This document shows positions 18,626 to 26,219 of a stretch of DNA of 27,600 bases, one piece after another (positions within the stretch are counted from its first letter, which is position 1; each line of letters begins with the position of its first letter). The DNA is taken from contig CAYOBW010000070.1 of assembly GCA_964402115.1 (NCBI GenBank), forward strand, positions 1 through 27,600, given 5' to 3'. A program made the translations under genes and the position numbers. The DNA is from CAYOBW01 sp964402115 (GTDB lineage: Bacteria; Verrucomicrobiota; Kiritimatiellia; UBA8416; CAYOBW01). The notes below the pieces were generated by a model. The model had not been told where the DNA came from and did not search any database. It saw only the letters and a list, made by a program, of their open reading frames with translations.

Positions 18626-18652
18626 GACCGAAGACCGCGGAGCCGCGTGGGT

Positions 18653-19372
18653 CTAGAAGCGGAGCTGTACGCCAGCGCCGAAGTCCGTGTCGTCCATGAC
18701 GGCCACCGAGATTTGCAGCGTGACGGTTTCGGAGTAGAAGATGTCCATGCCGACCGTGTAGCCCCACATCTCGTTGTCCGAGACGAGTTCGTCGCCGCCG
18801 ACAACCGAGACGCACGGCCCGGCGTAGACGCCGATGCTGTTCGGCACGAAGTCCTTGTTGGCTTCGAGGTCGTTGATCAGCCCGAACGTCAGGTAACTGT
18901 AGAGTTCCGACCACTCCACATCGGAGCCGCGCAGTTCAGCCTGCGACATCGTGAACTCGACGCCGCCGGTGATGCGGACGCGGTCTTCGATAATGTACGG
19001 GTCAGGCAGGATCTTGTCCAGCAGGCTCACGGTGACGCCCGCGCCCCACTCGAAGCCCCAGTCCGAGAAACCGGACTCGTTGAGCTCCGTGCGCGATTCG
19101 CCGCCGGCGATATACGGCGTCAGCCAGCGGAAGATGTCATAGCCCACGTAGGCATGCGCCCGCTGCGTGGAGAGGGTGCCGTGGTCCGCGTCGCGACCGC
19201 GCTCGTACCCGTACACGCCGCAACTCCAGCCGCTCAGCGTGAGGGAACTCTTGCCCAGGTAGTCCCAGCCGTCGTTGCTCGTGGCGACCGGGGTTGCGGA
19301 GACAAGCGCGACGTTGCCTGCCAGCAGAGCCGCGGCAACACAACCAGAGAGGGTATGGTGCTGTAATTTCAT
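18653..19372 (-). CDS. Putative outer-membrane beta-barrel protein
   Basis: A 239-aa exported protein. The signal peptide MKLQHHTLSGCVAAALLAGNVALVSA is followed by alternating amphipathic strands rich in Tyr, Trp and Gly (YVGYDIFRWLTPYIAGG, WGFEWGAGVTVSLL, VRITGGVEFTM, YSYLTFGLIND, NSIGVYAGPCVSVVGG, WGYTVGMDIFYS). The last residue is Phe (GAGVQLRF), the usual end signal of outer-membrane barrels recognised by the Bam machinery. About eight to ten strands can be counted by eye. The start is chosen for the signal peptide; the frame is open further upstream, but that part is basic and low-quality. It heads the minus-strand run and is divergent from the LRR lipoprotein gene. No specific family recognised. 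Confidence 0.75.
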   Translation of the reverse strand: MKLQHHTLSGCVAAALLAGNVALVSATPVATSNDGWDYLGKSSLTLSGWSCGVYGYERGRDADHGTLSTQRAHAYVGYDIFRWLTPYIAGGESRTELNESGFSDWGFEWGAGVTVSLLDKILPDPYIIEDRVRITGGVEFTMSQAELRGSDVEWSELYSYLTFGLINDLEANKDFVPNSIGVYAGPCVSVVGGDELVSDNEMWGYTVGMDIFYSETVTLQISVAVMDDTDFGAGVQLRF

Positions 19373-19511
19373 GCGTGAGATGGTATGCGGCGGCTTTCGT
19401 TCTCTGCAAGCAAATAATCGGTGATTCTTGGACTCAAAAGCAGTTGGCTTTTCGGGGGGAGAGCGTATCATGCGGCGGTTGACACGGATGCCGTGCAGGG
19501 GGAAACAGCGG

Positions 19512-20357
19512 ATGAGCAGAATGCGATTGAGCGGTTGCGTGGTGGTGGCATGCGCGGGGCTGGCTGGGTGTTTTCCGCAGCAGGCGCCCGAGCGCGTGCG
19601 CAAGTATACGTCGGTGGCCGAAGCGCTGGCCGATCGGGAGCGAGTCACGTATGTGAACCTCTATGCGCAGGGGCTGACGACCTGTCCACCCGAGTTGGCG
19701 CAGTTCCCGAAGCTGGACAAGCTCAGCCTGCGCCAGAATAAGTTCACCGAGCTGCCGCCGGCGCTGGGACAACTCAAGCTCCTGACCTGGCTGGATGCCA
19801 GCGAGCTGGCCCTGACCAACCTGCCTCCGCAACTGGCTGCTCTGCCGGTGCTGCATACGCTCTACCTGTCCGACAACGGCCTCCGCGAGTGGCCGGCGGC
19901 CCTGACCGCACTCGTCAAGCTGGCGTACCTGAACCTCGACCGCAACCAGGTGGCCACCTTGCCGGACAGCCTCGCGGATATGAAGGAGTTGCGGTGGCTG
20001 AGGCTGAACGACAACCGCCTGACGGCGCTGCCCGATGCGCTGGGGCGTCTGCCCAAGCTGGAGAACCTTTACCTGGAACGGAATCAACTCGCGGCTTTGC
20101 CGGCAACCATGGCCGACCTCCAGTCACTTCACGACCTCGCCCTGACCGAGAACCGGCTGACCGCCATCCCGGACTGGATTGGCGACATGGCGAACCTGGA
20201 ACGTCTGGACCTGCAGGGCAACCGCCTGACCAAGCTGCCCGACAGTATCGGTCGCCTGCAGAAACTGCGTGTCCTGCGCGTGGACCGTAACGAAATCCCC
20301 GAGGGTGAGCAGGTCCGCATTCGCAAGCTGGTGCCGGAGTGCTTCGTCACTTTCTAA
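19512..20357 (+). CDS. Leucine-rich-repeat lipoprotein
   Basis: A 281-aa protein. The lipoprotein signal (MSRMRLSGCVVVACAGLAGC) has a perfect LAGC lipobox at Cys20. About ten consecutive leucine-rich repeats of 23 residues follow (consensus LxxLxLxxNxLxxLPxxLxxLxx), covering about residues 45-275 almost without insertion, then ECFVTF. Such solenoids are protein-binding surfaces; there is no enzymatic domain. The ATG at 19512 gives a normal-length signal and follows GGGGGA; ATGs at 19470 (also with a strong GGGGGGAGAG) and 19428 would lengthen the n-region. The metallo-beta-lactamase gene begins 10 bp after the stop, so the two are probably co-transcribed. Confidence 0.88.
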   Translation: MSRMRLSGCVVVACAGLAGCFPQQAPERVRKYTSVAEALADRERVTYVNLYAQGLTTCPPELAQFPKLDKLSLRQNKFTELPPALGQLKLLTWLDASELALTNLPPQLAALPVLHTLYLSDNGLREWPAALTALVKLAYLNLDRNQVATLPDSLADMKELRWLRLNDNRLTALPDALGRLPKLENLYLERNQLAALPATMADLQSLHDLALTENRLTAIPDWIGDMANLERLDLQGNRLTKLPDSIGRLQKLRVLRVDRNEIPEGEQVRIRKLVPECFVTF

Positions 20358-20367
20358 CGGGGATGCC

Positions 20368-21774
20368 ATGGACCTCCGTCTGACTTTTCTAGGTGCGGCT
20401 GGCAACGTCACCGGTTCCTGCTACCTTGTCGAGACGGGGGCGGCGCGCGTGCTGGTGGACTGCGGCCTGTTCCAGGAGCGCGATCTCAAGGGGCGCAATT
20501 GGGATGCTTTCCCGGTGCCTGCGGCGTCGGTGGATGCCGTCCTGCTGACGCATGCCCACCTCGATCACACGGGACGGCTGCCCCGGTTGGTCCGCGCAGG
20601 TTTTGCGGGGCCGGTGTACTGCACGGCCGCCACGGCGGACATCACCGAGATCGTGCTGCGGGACTCGGCCATGGTGCAGGCTGAAGACGCGGCGTTCAAG
20701 CAGAAGCGCCACGCGGCGGAAGGGCTCGTCAGCCCGTACCCGTATGCCCCGCTGTACGAACTGGCCGATGTGGACGTTTGCGTGAAGCGTTGGCGCATCG
20801 CCGAGACCGGGCGGCCGGTATCGGTCGCGGAGGGTATCACCGCAACGTTCCAGGAAGCCGGGCACATTCTCGGCTCGACCTCCATCGCGTTGGATGTGCG
20901 CACACCGGCCGGGACGCGCCGGATCGTCTTCTCGGGCGACGTCGGGCGCTGGCAGGCGCCGATTGTGCGCGACCCCGAACCGTTCTCCGCCACGGACTAC
21001 ATCGTCGTCGAATCGACGTACGGCAATCGTGACCACGAGCCGGTTGCCGCCATTCCCGAGGTGCTGGCGGAGGTTGTTCAACGCGCGTGCCGGGAGCAGG
21101 GGAAGATCGTCATTCCGAGCTTTGCCGTGGAGCGAACGCAGGAACTGCTCTATCACCTGAGCGGGCTGCACGCAGCGGGTCGTGTGCCGTGTTTGAAGGT
21201 CTTCGTGGACAGTCCGATGGCGGTGCGGGTGACCGATGTTTTTCGCCGTCATCCTGAGCTTTTCGATGCCGAAACCATGACGCGTTTGTCCCGCGGCACC
21301 CACCCGTGCGACTTCCCGGGGCTTGTGCTGTGCCGTTCGATCGCGGAGTCGAAGGCGATCAATGACCTCAAGGGGCCGGCGCTGATCATCGCGGGGGCAG
21401 GCATGTGCACAGGAGGTCGCATCAAGCATCACCTGGCACACCACCTTGGCCGGCCCGAGAACACGGTCTTGTTTGTCGGCTACCAGGCGGCCGGGACGCT
21501 GGGACGGCAGATCCTCGAACACAACAGCCCCGTGCGCATTTTCGGTAAGCCGTTCCGCGTTGCTGCCCGCGTGGAGAAGGTGAACGGCTTCTCGGCTCAT
21601 GCCGACCGCCAGGAACTGCTGCGCTGGCTCTCGGTCATGCGGCAGCCGCCGCGCCACCTCTTTGTAACCCACGGCGAGCCGGCGACCGCCGCAGCCTTCG
21701 CGGCCCTGGCCGGCGCGCGCCCCGGCTGGTCCGTCTCCACCCCCCGCATCGGCGATGCCGTGGAGCTGTCCTGA
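20368..21774 (+). CDS. Beta-CASP metallo-beta-lactamase RNA nuclease
   Basis: A 468-aa cytoplasmic zinc hydrolase of the CPSF73/Ysh1-like beta-CASP group, expected to cut or trim RNA. Metallo-beta-lactamase ligands in order: HAHLDH (His62, His64, Asp66, His67), GHILGS (His166), FSGDVGR (Asp191) and the final VTHGE (His435). The beta-CASP domain sits in the middle (VDSPMAVRVTDVF, then AGAGMCTGGRIKHHL). The RMMBL motif is VNGFSAHADRQEL (His411, Asp413). All expected metal ligands are present, so it should be active. The ATG at 20368 is chosen because the domain starts at once (MDLRLTFLGAAGNVTGS); an upstream extension overlaps the LRR gene and is rejected. Confidence 0.92.
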   Translation: MDLRLTFLGAAGNVTGSCYLVETGAARVLVDCGLFQERDLKGRNWDAFPVPAASVDAVLLTHAHLDHTGRLPRLVRAGFAGPVYCTAATADITEIVLRDSAMVQAEDAAFKQKRHAAEGLVSPYPYAPLYELADVDVCVKRWRIAETGRPVSVAEGITATFQEAGHILGSTSIALDVRTPAGTRRIVFSGDVGRWQAPIVRDPEPFSATDYIVVESTYGNRDHEPVAAIPEVLAEVVQRACREQGKIVIPSFAVERTQELLYHLSGLHAAGRVPCLKVFVDSPMAVRVTDVFRRHPELFDAETMTRLSRGTHPCDFPGLVLCRSIAESKAINDLKGPALIIAGAGMCTGGRIKHHLAHHLGRPENTVLFVGYQAAGTLGRQILEHNSPVRIFGKPFRVAARVEKVNGFSAHADRQELLRWLSVMRQPPRHLFVTHGEPATAAAFAALAGARPGWSVSTPRIGDAVELS

Positions 21775-21787
21775 TCAAGACCTCGCG

Positions 21788-22117
21788 TCAGTTCTTGTAG
21801 GTTCGAATCACGTATCCGGTGTCAGGGAAGTCATCCTGCGTGATGCCGGTCTGCCACGTAGACTCCACCCAGATCGTGGTAGGTCCCACAATCGACATGT
21901 GCAGTCCCGTGTACCCGTTCTTCTCGGCATACACTTCAGTTTCGACGAGTATCATGGTGGTCGACTCATCCAGCGGGGGGGATACTGTAGCGACATAGAA
22001 GCCGACGCGGGTTCTAACCCAGGTGAGCGTGAGCCCGAGGGAGTTGCTCAGCACTCTGTCCGTGGGTGACCCCGTCCCGGCTTGGCTCAGTATTGCCGAA
22101 CTGGACGACGGCCGCAT
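21788..22117 (-). CDS. Hypothetical protein, start uncertain, overlaps opposing ORF
   Basis: The frame ends at 21788 and is open to an ATG at 22234; the ATG at 22117 is used here. Codon choice and composition of the C-terminal ~80 residues look protein-like (LTWVRTRVGFYVAT, ILVETEVYAEKN, IWVESTWQTG, GYVIRTYKN), with several beta-strand-like stretches. The part encoded upstream of about 22080 is Ser/Phe/Leu-rich and looks like the shadow of the plus-strand ORF at 22023-22298. No family recognised, no clear ribosome site and no signal peptide. It may be a remnant of a longer gene. Confidence 0.35.
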   Translation of the reverse strand: MRPSSSSAILSQAGTGSPTDRVLSNSLGLTLTWVRTRVGFYVATVSPPLDESTTMILVETEVYAEKNGYTGLHMSIVGPTTIWVESTWQTGITQDDFPDTGYVIRTYKN

Positions 22118-22298
22118 CCTTGTGACCGAGTACAAGGGCGAACACCTGATCCAGTACGAGCAGGAGAAGAAGAACGTCGGCGAACTGTGGGAGAGTAAGA
22201 GCGACGGGAAGGCCCTGTTCCTCTGGGCGATCAAGAAGGATGCCGCCGGCCGGGATGTTCACCGGCAACTCGAAGACAAGATCGGGCGTCGCCCATGA
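22023..22298 (+). CDS. Hypothetical small protein or gene fragment
   Basis: A 91-aa frame starting at GTG (22023; a second GTG at 22029) with no convincing ribosome site. The stretch LDDGRILVTEYKGEHLIQYE and the following Lys/Glu-rich sequence have high GC at third positions and normal composition, better than the antisense reading. The frame is closed by a TAG at 21996, so it cannot be a simple extension of something upstream. LDDGRILVTEY resembles one blade of a beta-propeller protein, but one blade proves nothing. It overlaps the opposing ORF; at most one of the two is likely to be translated across 22023-22117. Confidence 0.35.
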   Translation: MSVSPRELLSTLSVGDPVPAWLSIAELDDGRILVTEYKGEHLIQYEQEKKNVGELWESKSDGKALFLWAIKKDAAGRDVHRQLEDKIGRRP

Positions 22299-22321
22299 CC
22301 GGCCTGGCCTGATCTGGAACC

Positions 22322-22516
22322 TCACTTCCGCCGTGCTGCCGAGAAGCCCCACGTGGACAGCAGGCCGGTGCCAAGCATGCCGATCCATGACACCCATGGA
22401 GATATCTCGAGGGCACCAATGTGGGCGGGCAACTGCAAGACCGCTCGCGCGGCATGCGCGACGGCGACGACGGCAAACAAGGTTGCAGTGACGATGACGT
22501 ATGCTGTCGGTTTCAT
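22322..22516 (-). CDS. Small two-helix membrane protein
   Basis: A 64-aa protein with two hydrophobic helices: AYVIVTATLFAVVAVAHAARAVL near the N-terminus and VSWIGMLGTGLLSTWGFSA near the C-terminus. A loop containing ALEISPWVSW separates them, and the tail is basic (RRK). Similar small membrane proteins with a conserved Pro-Trp-x-Ser-Trp loop occur in many bacteria without known function. The ATG overlaps the stop of the glycosyltransferase gene (ATGA), so it is translationally coupled to it. Confidence 0.8.
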   Translation of the reverse strand: MKPTAYVIVTATLFAVVAVAHAARAVLQLPAHIGALEISPWVSWIGMLGTGLLSTWGFSAARRK

Positions 22517-23709
22517 TTAAAAGATCCTGGTGGGCGAGGATCGTGGCGATGACGCGGGAAGGCTGGAGCAATCTCCGCATAGAACGCGTCCAAGGTGCGG
22601 CGGTAGGCGGCGAAGCTGAAGTCGCGACGGGCGCGCGCCTGCGCGGCGGCGGCGAGCGAGCGGCGCAGGTCGGGGTCGCCGGCGAGGCGCGCGAGGCCCT
22701 CGGCGAAGGCCTCAGGCGTGGGGTCGCAGAGCAGGGCCATGTCGGCGGTCATGACCTGCGTGTGGGTCGGCAGGGCCGTGGCCAGCACCGCCCGACCGGC
22801 GTCGAGATACGAGTAGATCTTCATGGGCGTGTTGTTGCCCCGGATGCGCGGCGAGACGAGCACGTCGGCGTCCGCGAGCAGGCGCGGCAGATGCGCCAGT
22901 GGCCGCGGCCCCGTGAACTGCACGCGGTCGGCAATGCCTAGCGCCTCAGCCCGGCGGCGGTACGGCTCGATGTGCGCCGGACCGCCGACCACCACGAGCG
23001 CGGCGTCCGTGAGCCGGAGGCTCGCGTGCGCCCAGGCTTCGAGCAACAGGTCCACGCCCTGGTAGCGCTCGAGGTTGCCGACATAGAGGAAGACCGTGCG
23101 GGCGCCGGGCGGGCGGGGCAGGGGTGGGGTGTCGTCCGGGGGCGGCAGCAGTTCCAGGAGCGAGATGTCGCGGAGCACGGTTACGTGTCGCGCGCCGGCG
23201 GCGCGCGCGATGTCCGCCAGCGCATCGCAAACCGCGAGCACACCCGCCGCATCGCGTAGGACGCCGGTCTCGAGGCGCTGCATGAGCGGCCGCAGCCACG
23301 CCAGCGCCGGAAGCTTCTCCACGATCTGCAGCGGCATGGAGGAGTCCATGTCCACGACATACGGCACGCCGTGCCGCCGCCCGAGGCAGCGGGCCATGAA
23401 TGCGGCCTCCTCGATGGCGTGCACGACGTCGTAGCGCGTGGCGCGCATCAGGCGGGCGGCCCGGCGGTAGAAGAAGACATCGCACACCAGCTTGCGCACC
23501 GACAGGCCCGGCGGCACGTGCCGTATGAGGGGCAGACGGGGGATGCGGTGCAGGGTGACGCCGGGGTACTGTCGGTCCGCGCCCTCCTGGAAGGTGAGGA
23601 CATCCACCACGTCCCCGCGCGCCGAGAAAGCGCGCAGCAGCAAATCCACGGCGATGGGCGTGCCGCGGTCCTGGTAGAACGGCTGGGGTGCGAGCAGCAG
23701 GATGCGCAT
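22513..23709 (-). CDS. Glycosyltransferase family 4
   Basis: A 398-aa GT-B fold transferase that moves a sugar from an activated donor. The N-terminal domain opens with MRILLLAPQPFYQDRGTPIAV, the glycine-containing acceptor-side loop typical of family 4. The C-terminal donor domain starts near TVFLYVGNLERYQGVDLLLEAW and continues with ALVVVGGP, VQFTGPRPLAHLPRLLADADVLVSP and NTPMKIYSYLDAGRAVLAT. This last stretch has TPMKIYSYLDAG where the family usually has E.....E (PxKxxEYMAxG), so Ser/Asp occupies the site of the common second Glu. It lies 22 bp after the GH89 gene. Donor and acceptor unknown; cell-surface glycan synthesis is likely, given the neighbouring exporter. Confidence 0.9.
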   Translation of the reverse strand: MRILLLAPQPFYQDRGTPIAVDLLLRAFSARGDVVDVLTFQEGADRQYPGVTLHRIPRLPLIRHVPPGLSVRKLVCDVFFYRRAARLMRATRYDVVHAIEEAAFMARCLGRRHGVPYVVDMDSSMPLQIVEKLPALAWLRPLMQRLETGVLRDAAGVLAVCDALADIARAAGARHVTVLRDISLLELLPPPDDTPPLPRPPGARTVFLYVGNLERYQGVDLLLEAWAHASLRLTDAALVVVGGPAHIEPYRRRAEALGIADRVQFTGPRPLAHLPRLLADADVLVSPRIRGNNTPMKIYSYLDAGRAVLATALPTHTQVMTADMALLCDPTPEAFAEGLARLAGDPDLRRSLAAAAQARARRDFSFAAYRRTLDAFYAEIAPAFPRHRHDPRPPGSFK

Positions 23710-23731
23710 AGATGGTCAACCGTTTCCCGAG

Positions 23732-26032
23732 CTACTTCTTGACTCCTGTGCCCGTTGGCGCGGGCGCGGGCATGCCTGCCGGCTTGTCCGCGGACTTCGG
23801 CAACTGGGGCAGGGGCATCATCTTGACGGCGGCGATCAGGCGCTTGCCGGCGCTGACCGGGTCGGGGAAGGCTGGCACTTTGCTGAAGCCTATGGTTTTG
23901 ACCCACTGCTCCTCCCAGGTCGCGAAGTCGAACGTTTCGCCGCGCGCCTGGGCGGCGAAGTAGTTCTGCCAGCGCGGCATGTAGTAGTCGCGGATCAGCC
24001 CGCTCCAGAGCCGCGCGGAGTAGTCGCCCAGCTCGCCGCCCCACGTCGTGACGAGCCGCCGGGCGTTGGCTTCGCACCGCGCCTGCACCTCGAGGTTGTC
24101 GCTGTGCCCGCGCGCGAAATCCACCCAGTTCTGCAGGCGGTGGTTGGGGTGCGATTCGAGCAGGGTGTCGAGCATGCGCAGCAGGTGCAGGCCCTGTTCG
24201 CCCGCCTGGCGCCACTGGTTGGTGGCCCCGGCGGTCCACGCCCGGCCGGCGAGGCTGAAACGCTCGTCAGCCTTGTGCGCGAGGTAGAGGCTGGAGAGTT
24301 CGATCGCATCGGCGCGGTAGAGCGGGTTGTCGCGGAACTGGTCGCCGCACTCGAGGAAGCGCTCGACCGCCGTGAAGAAGCGCGGGTCGGCGTTGACGGT
24401 GCCGCGTGGGTCGGGGCCGGGGCGCAGCTGCCAGCCGAAGCGCGGGTGGTCGATGAACGTGCCGTACACCGTCTGCTGGAGCAGCGCCCAGGCGTCGCGC
24501 AGGGCATCGGGATAGCCGCCGTAGCGGGCGTTGCAGTAGGCCGGCAGCCAGGTCGATAAATCGATGGGCGCGTCGCTCCAGGCGGCGTCGGCCAGCAGTT
24601 CGTAGATCACTTCGTTGTTCTCGATCCCCTCGGGCGCGAACCCGCAGCCGACCAGGTTGCCGCGCAGCGCTGCCTGCCGCGCGTCCGCGGCGCCGGTAGC
24701 GTAGAAGTCGAGTTTGCCGGTGTACGGCACCTTGCCACCCATGTTCGGGATGACGGAGTAGACCCACGGTTTGCCGAAAAAGCCGTCGAAGCGCTTGTAG
24801 AGCGGCCAGTAGTCGTTGGCCACATCGAGCATGAGGAGCTTCTCCTTGGGCACCTTCTCGAGCAGCCAGGAGAGTTGCTCACGGGTCCAGCTCTTGTCGT
24901 AGCCGAAAGTCCAGCTTTGCATAACCCAGGTGGCCTGCGGGTCGGCGGCGGCGATGGCCTTGTAAACGCCCTCGCCGTGGCCGTTGAGCACGCGGTGCTG
25001 GCCCGCCGAGTCGGCGGGCAGCGGCGCGCTCATCGCGTTGACACTGTCGGCGAGGAAGAACGCGGCCTTGCCGAACTCCTTCTCCCACTCCTCGACATAG
25101 AGCTTGCCGACCTGCTCGAAAAGTGGCGTGCCGGGCGCCAGGATGGGGGTGCGGTATGGGGCGGCGAAGCCCCCCCAGGCGAGGGCTTTCAGCGCCGCCT
25201 GCGGGAAGTGCTGGGCGAAGGCAGGCGGGACGAAACCCGCAAAGGCGGGGGCGATGGGCTCGATGCCGAGCGCGCGCAGGCGGGCGAGGATCTGCTTCTG
25301 CAGTGCGATCTGGTCGGCGAACCAGCCGGCGGGGGGCGGGCCATCCCAGCCGATGATGTTGCCCATGCGGTTCCAGGGCGCGTGCGCGGGCCCGGTGAAG
25401 AAGGCGTCGCTCTCCGCCTGGGTGAGCCCCAGCTTCAGCCAGACGCGCTCGGCGATGGCCTCCGTGGCGACGAGGGCGAGCGGGAGGTTGATGCCGTGCA
25501 CCGCCATCCAGTCGATCTCGCGCTCCCAGCGCGGCCAGTCCCAGTAGGGCATGGTATAGCCGTACGTGCAGACATTGAGATAGTAGCGGTGCTTGAACGG
25601 GCAGATGACGCGGACCGGTTTGCTGTCGGGCAGGGGGGTGGGCAGCGCCTGGCGGGTGCCGGTCCACTGCACGATGCCGCAGCCCGTCGCCCGCAGGTAA
25701 TCGTACGCGCCCCGGCAGAGCGCGACGGGGCTGGAGCCGCGCACGGTGAGCCGGCCGCCCGCGGCCTGCCGCTCGAAGACGTCGCGGCCGCCGCTCGCGG
25801 GCGGAATGAGGGCCAGGTCGAAGCTCCCGACGACATCGCCCAGGGTGCGGCGCAGCACGCCGCGGGCCTCCGCGATCCGGGGATCCTCAACGGCGGCGGT
25901 CGCCGGCGCGGGGACGACCGCGGGCGCGGGCGTGACGGCGGGCCGGGGCGGCGTGGGGGCGTTGGTGATCTGGGCCGAAAGCCACGGGGTGAGGAGGCAG
26001 AGGGTCAGGCTCCAGCAGGTCAGTCGTTTCAC
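23732..26032 (-). CDS. GH89 alpha-N-acetylglucosaminidase-like protein, acid/base Glu replaced
   Basis: A 766-aa exported protein matching NAGLU (glycoside hydrolase family 89) over its whole length. The start is the GTG at 26032, preceded by AAAGGAG; a signal peptide (1-20, LSA-Q) and a Pro/Ala linker (about 25-50) follow. A GH89 N-domain carries the TYGYTMPYWDWPRWEREIDWMAVHGINLPLA block. The catalytic barrel continues with the NIIGWDGPPP block and VMQSWTF, followed by YSVIPNMGG, and the C-terminal helical domain ends in SGLIRDYYMPRWQ. The nucleophile region FAPEGIENNEV keeps Glu468. The acid/base site, DTFNEMQ in human NAGLU (Glu316), here reads DSVNAMS with Ala333. If that alignment holds, normal retaining hydrolysis is impaired and the protein may be a binding protein or have altered chemistry. 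It is the first gene of a run with the GT4. Confidence 0.9.
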   Translation of the reverse strand: MKRLTCWSLTLCLLTPWLSAQITNAPTPPRPAVTPAPAVVPAPATAAVEDPRIAEARGVLRRTLGDVVGSFDLALIPPASGGRDVFERQAAGGRLTVRGSSPVALCRGAYDYLRATGCGIVQWTGTRQALPTPLPDSKPVRVICPFKHRYYLNVCTYGYTMPYWDWPRWEREIDWMAVHGINLPLALVATEAIAERVWLKLGLTQAESDAFFTGPAHAPWNRMGNIIGWDGPPPAGWFADQIALQKQILARLRALGIEPIAPAFAGFVPPAFAQHFPQAALKALAWGGFAAPYRTPILAPGTPLFEQVGKLYVEEWEKEFGKAAFFLADSVNAMSAPLPADSAGQHRVLNGHGEGVYKAIAAADPQATWVMQSWTFGYDKSWTREQLSWLLEKVPKEKLLMLDVANDYWPLYKRFDGFFGKPWVYSVIPNMGGKVPYTGKLDFYATGAADARQAALRGNLVGCGFAPEGIENNEVIYELLADAAWSDAPIDLSTWLPAYCNARYGGYPDALRDAWALLQQTVYGTFIDHPRFGWQLRPGPDPRGTVNADPRFFTAVERFLECGDQFRDNPLYRADAIELSSLYLAHKADERFSLAGRAWTAGATNQWRQAGEQGLHLLRMLDTLLESHPNHRLQNWVDFARGHSDNLEVQARCEANARRLVTTWGGELGDYSARLWSGLIRDYYMPRWQNYFAAQARGETFDFATWEEQWVKTIGFSKVPAFPDPVSAGKRLIAAVKMMPLPQLPKSADKPAGMPAPAPTGTGVKK

Positions 26033-26106
26033 AAAAGTGCTCCTTTGGTGCGTTGAACGCCGTCCCCGACGCTGTGTCACCGCAACGGGCCCGGGCCAAC
26101 GGAAGA

Positions 26107-26115
26107 AGTATACCA
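26107..26115 (-). promoter_or_regulatory. Extended -10 promoter for GH89 gene
   Basis: On the minus strand the sequence TGGTATACT gives an extended -10 (TG, one base, TATACT, 5/6 to TATAAT). No good -35 lies 17 bp upstream, which is tolerated for extended -10 promoters. Transcription would begin near 26100, leaving about 68 nt before the GTG. Confidence 0.4.
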
Positions 26116-26160
26116 GCGAGCGGGGCTACGGGAAGCTGATAGTTGCACCCGTTATGAGCA

Positions 26161-26190
26161 TTGACACCCTCGATTCGTTTTCTGCATTAT
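26161..26190 (+). promoter_or_regulatory. Sigma70-type promoter for GbsR-like regulator
   Basis: A perfect TTGACA at 26161-26166 and CATTAT (4/6) at 26185-26190 are separated by 18 bp in an AT-richer patch. Transcription would begin about 26197, only about 23 nt before the ATG at 26220. This supports that start over the in-frame ATG at 26154, which lies upstream of the promoter. Confidence 0.5.
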
Positions 26191-26206
26191 CTGCGTTAAG
26201 TGTTTT

Positions 26207-26218
26207 GTTAACGATAAC
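26207..26218. promoter_or_regulatory. GTTA-ACGA-TAAC half-palindrome at the regulator start
   Basis: A dyad with 4-bp arms GTTA/TAAC and a 4-bp centre lies between the predicted transcription start and the ATG. The same GTTA...TAAC ends occur in the larger dyad at 26745-26768, so it may be an autoregulatory operator of the MarR-like protein. Confidence 0.35.
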
Positions 26219-26219
26219 C

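Noticed and set aside
18080..19366. 428-codon plus-strand open frame
   Set aside because: It runs antisense to both the glycosylase and the outer-membrane protein genes and shows no protein-like features, whereas both minus-strand genes are well supported.
22014..22580. 188-codon minus-strand open frame
   Set aside because: It overlaps the small membrane protein and the end of the glycosyltransferase in another frame, with Arg-rich and Leu-rich runs. A short stretch near 22200-22330 looks slightly protein-like, but not enough to call.
26154..26219. Earlier ATG for the GbsR-like regulator
   Set aside because: The TTGACA...CATTAT promoter lies downstream of this ATG, and the extra 22 residues are not typical of the family.
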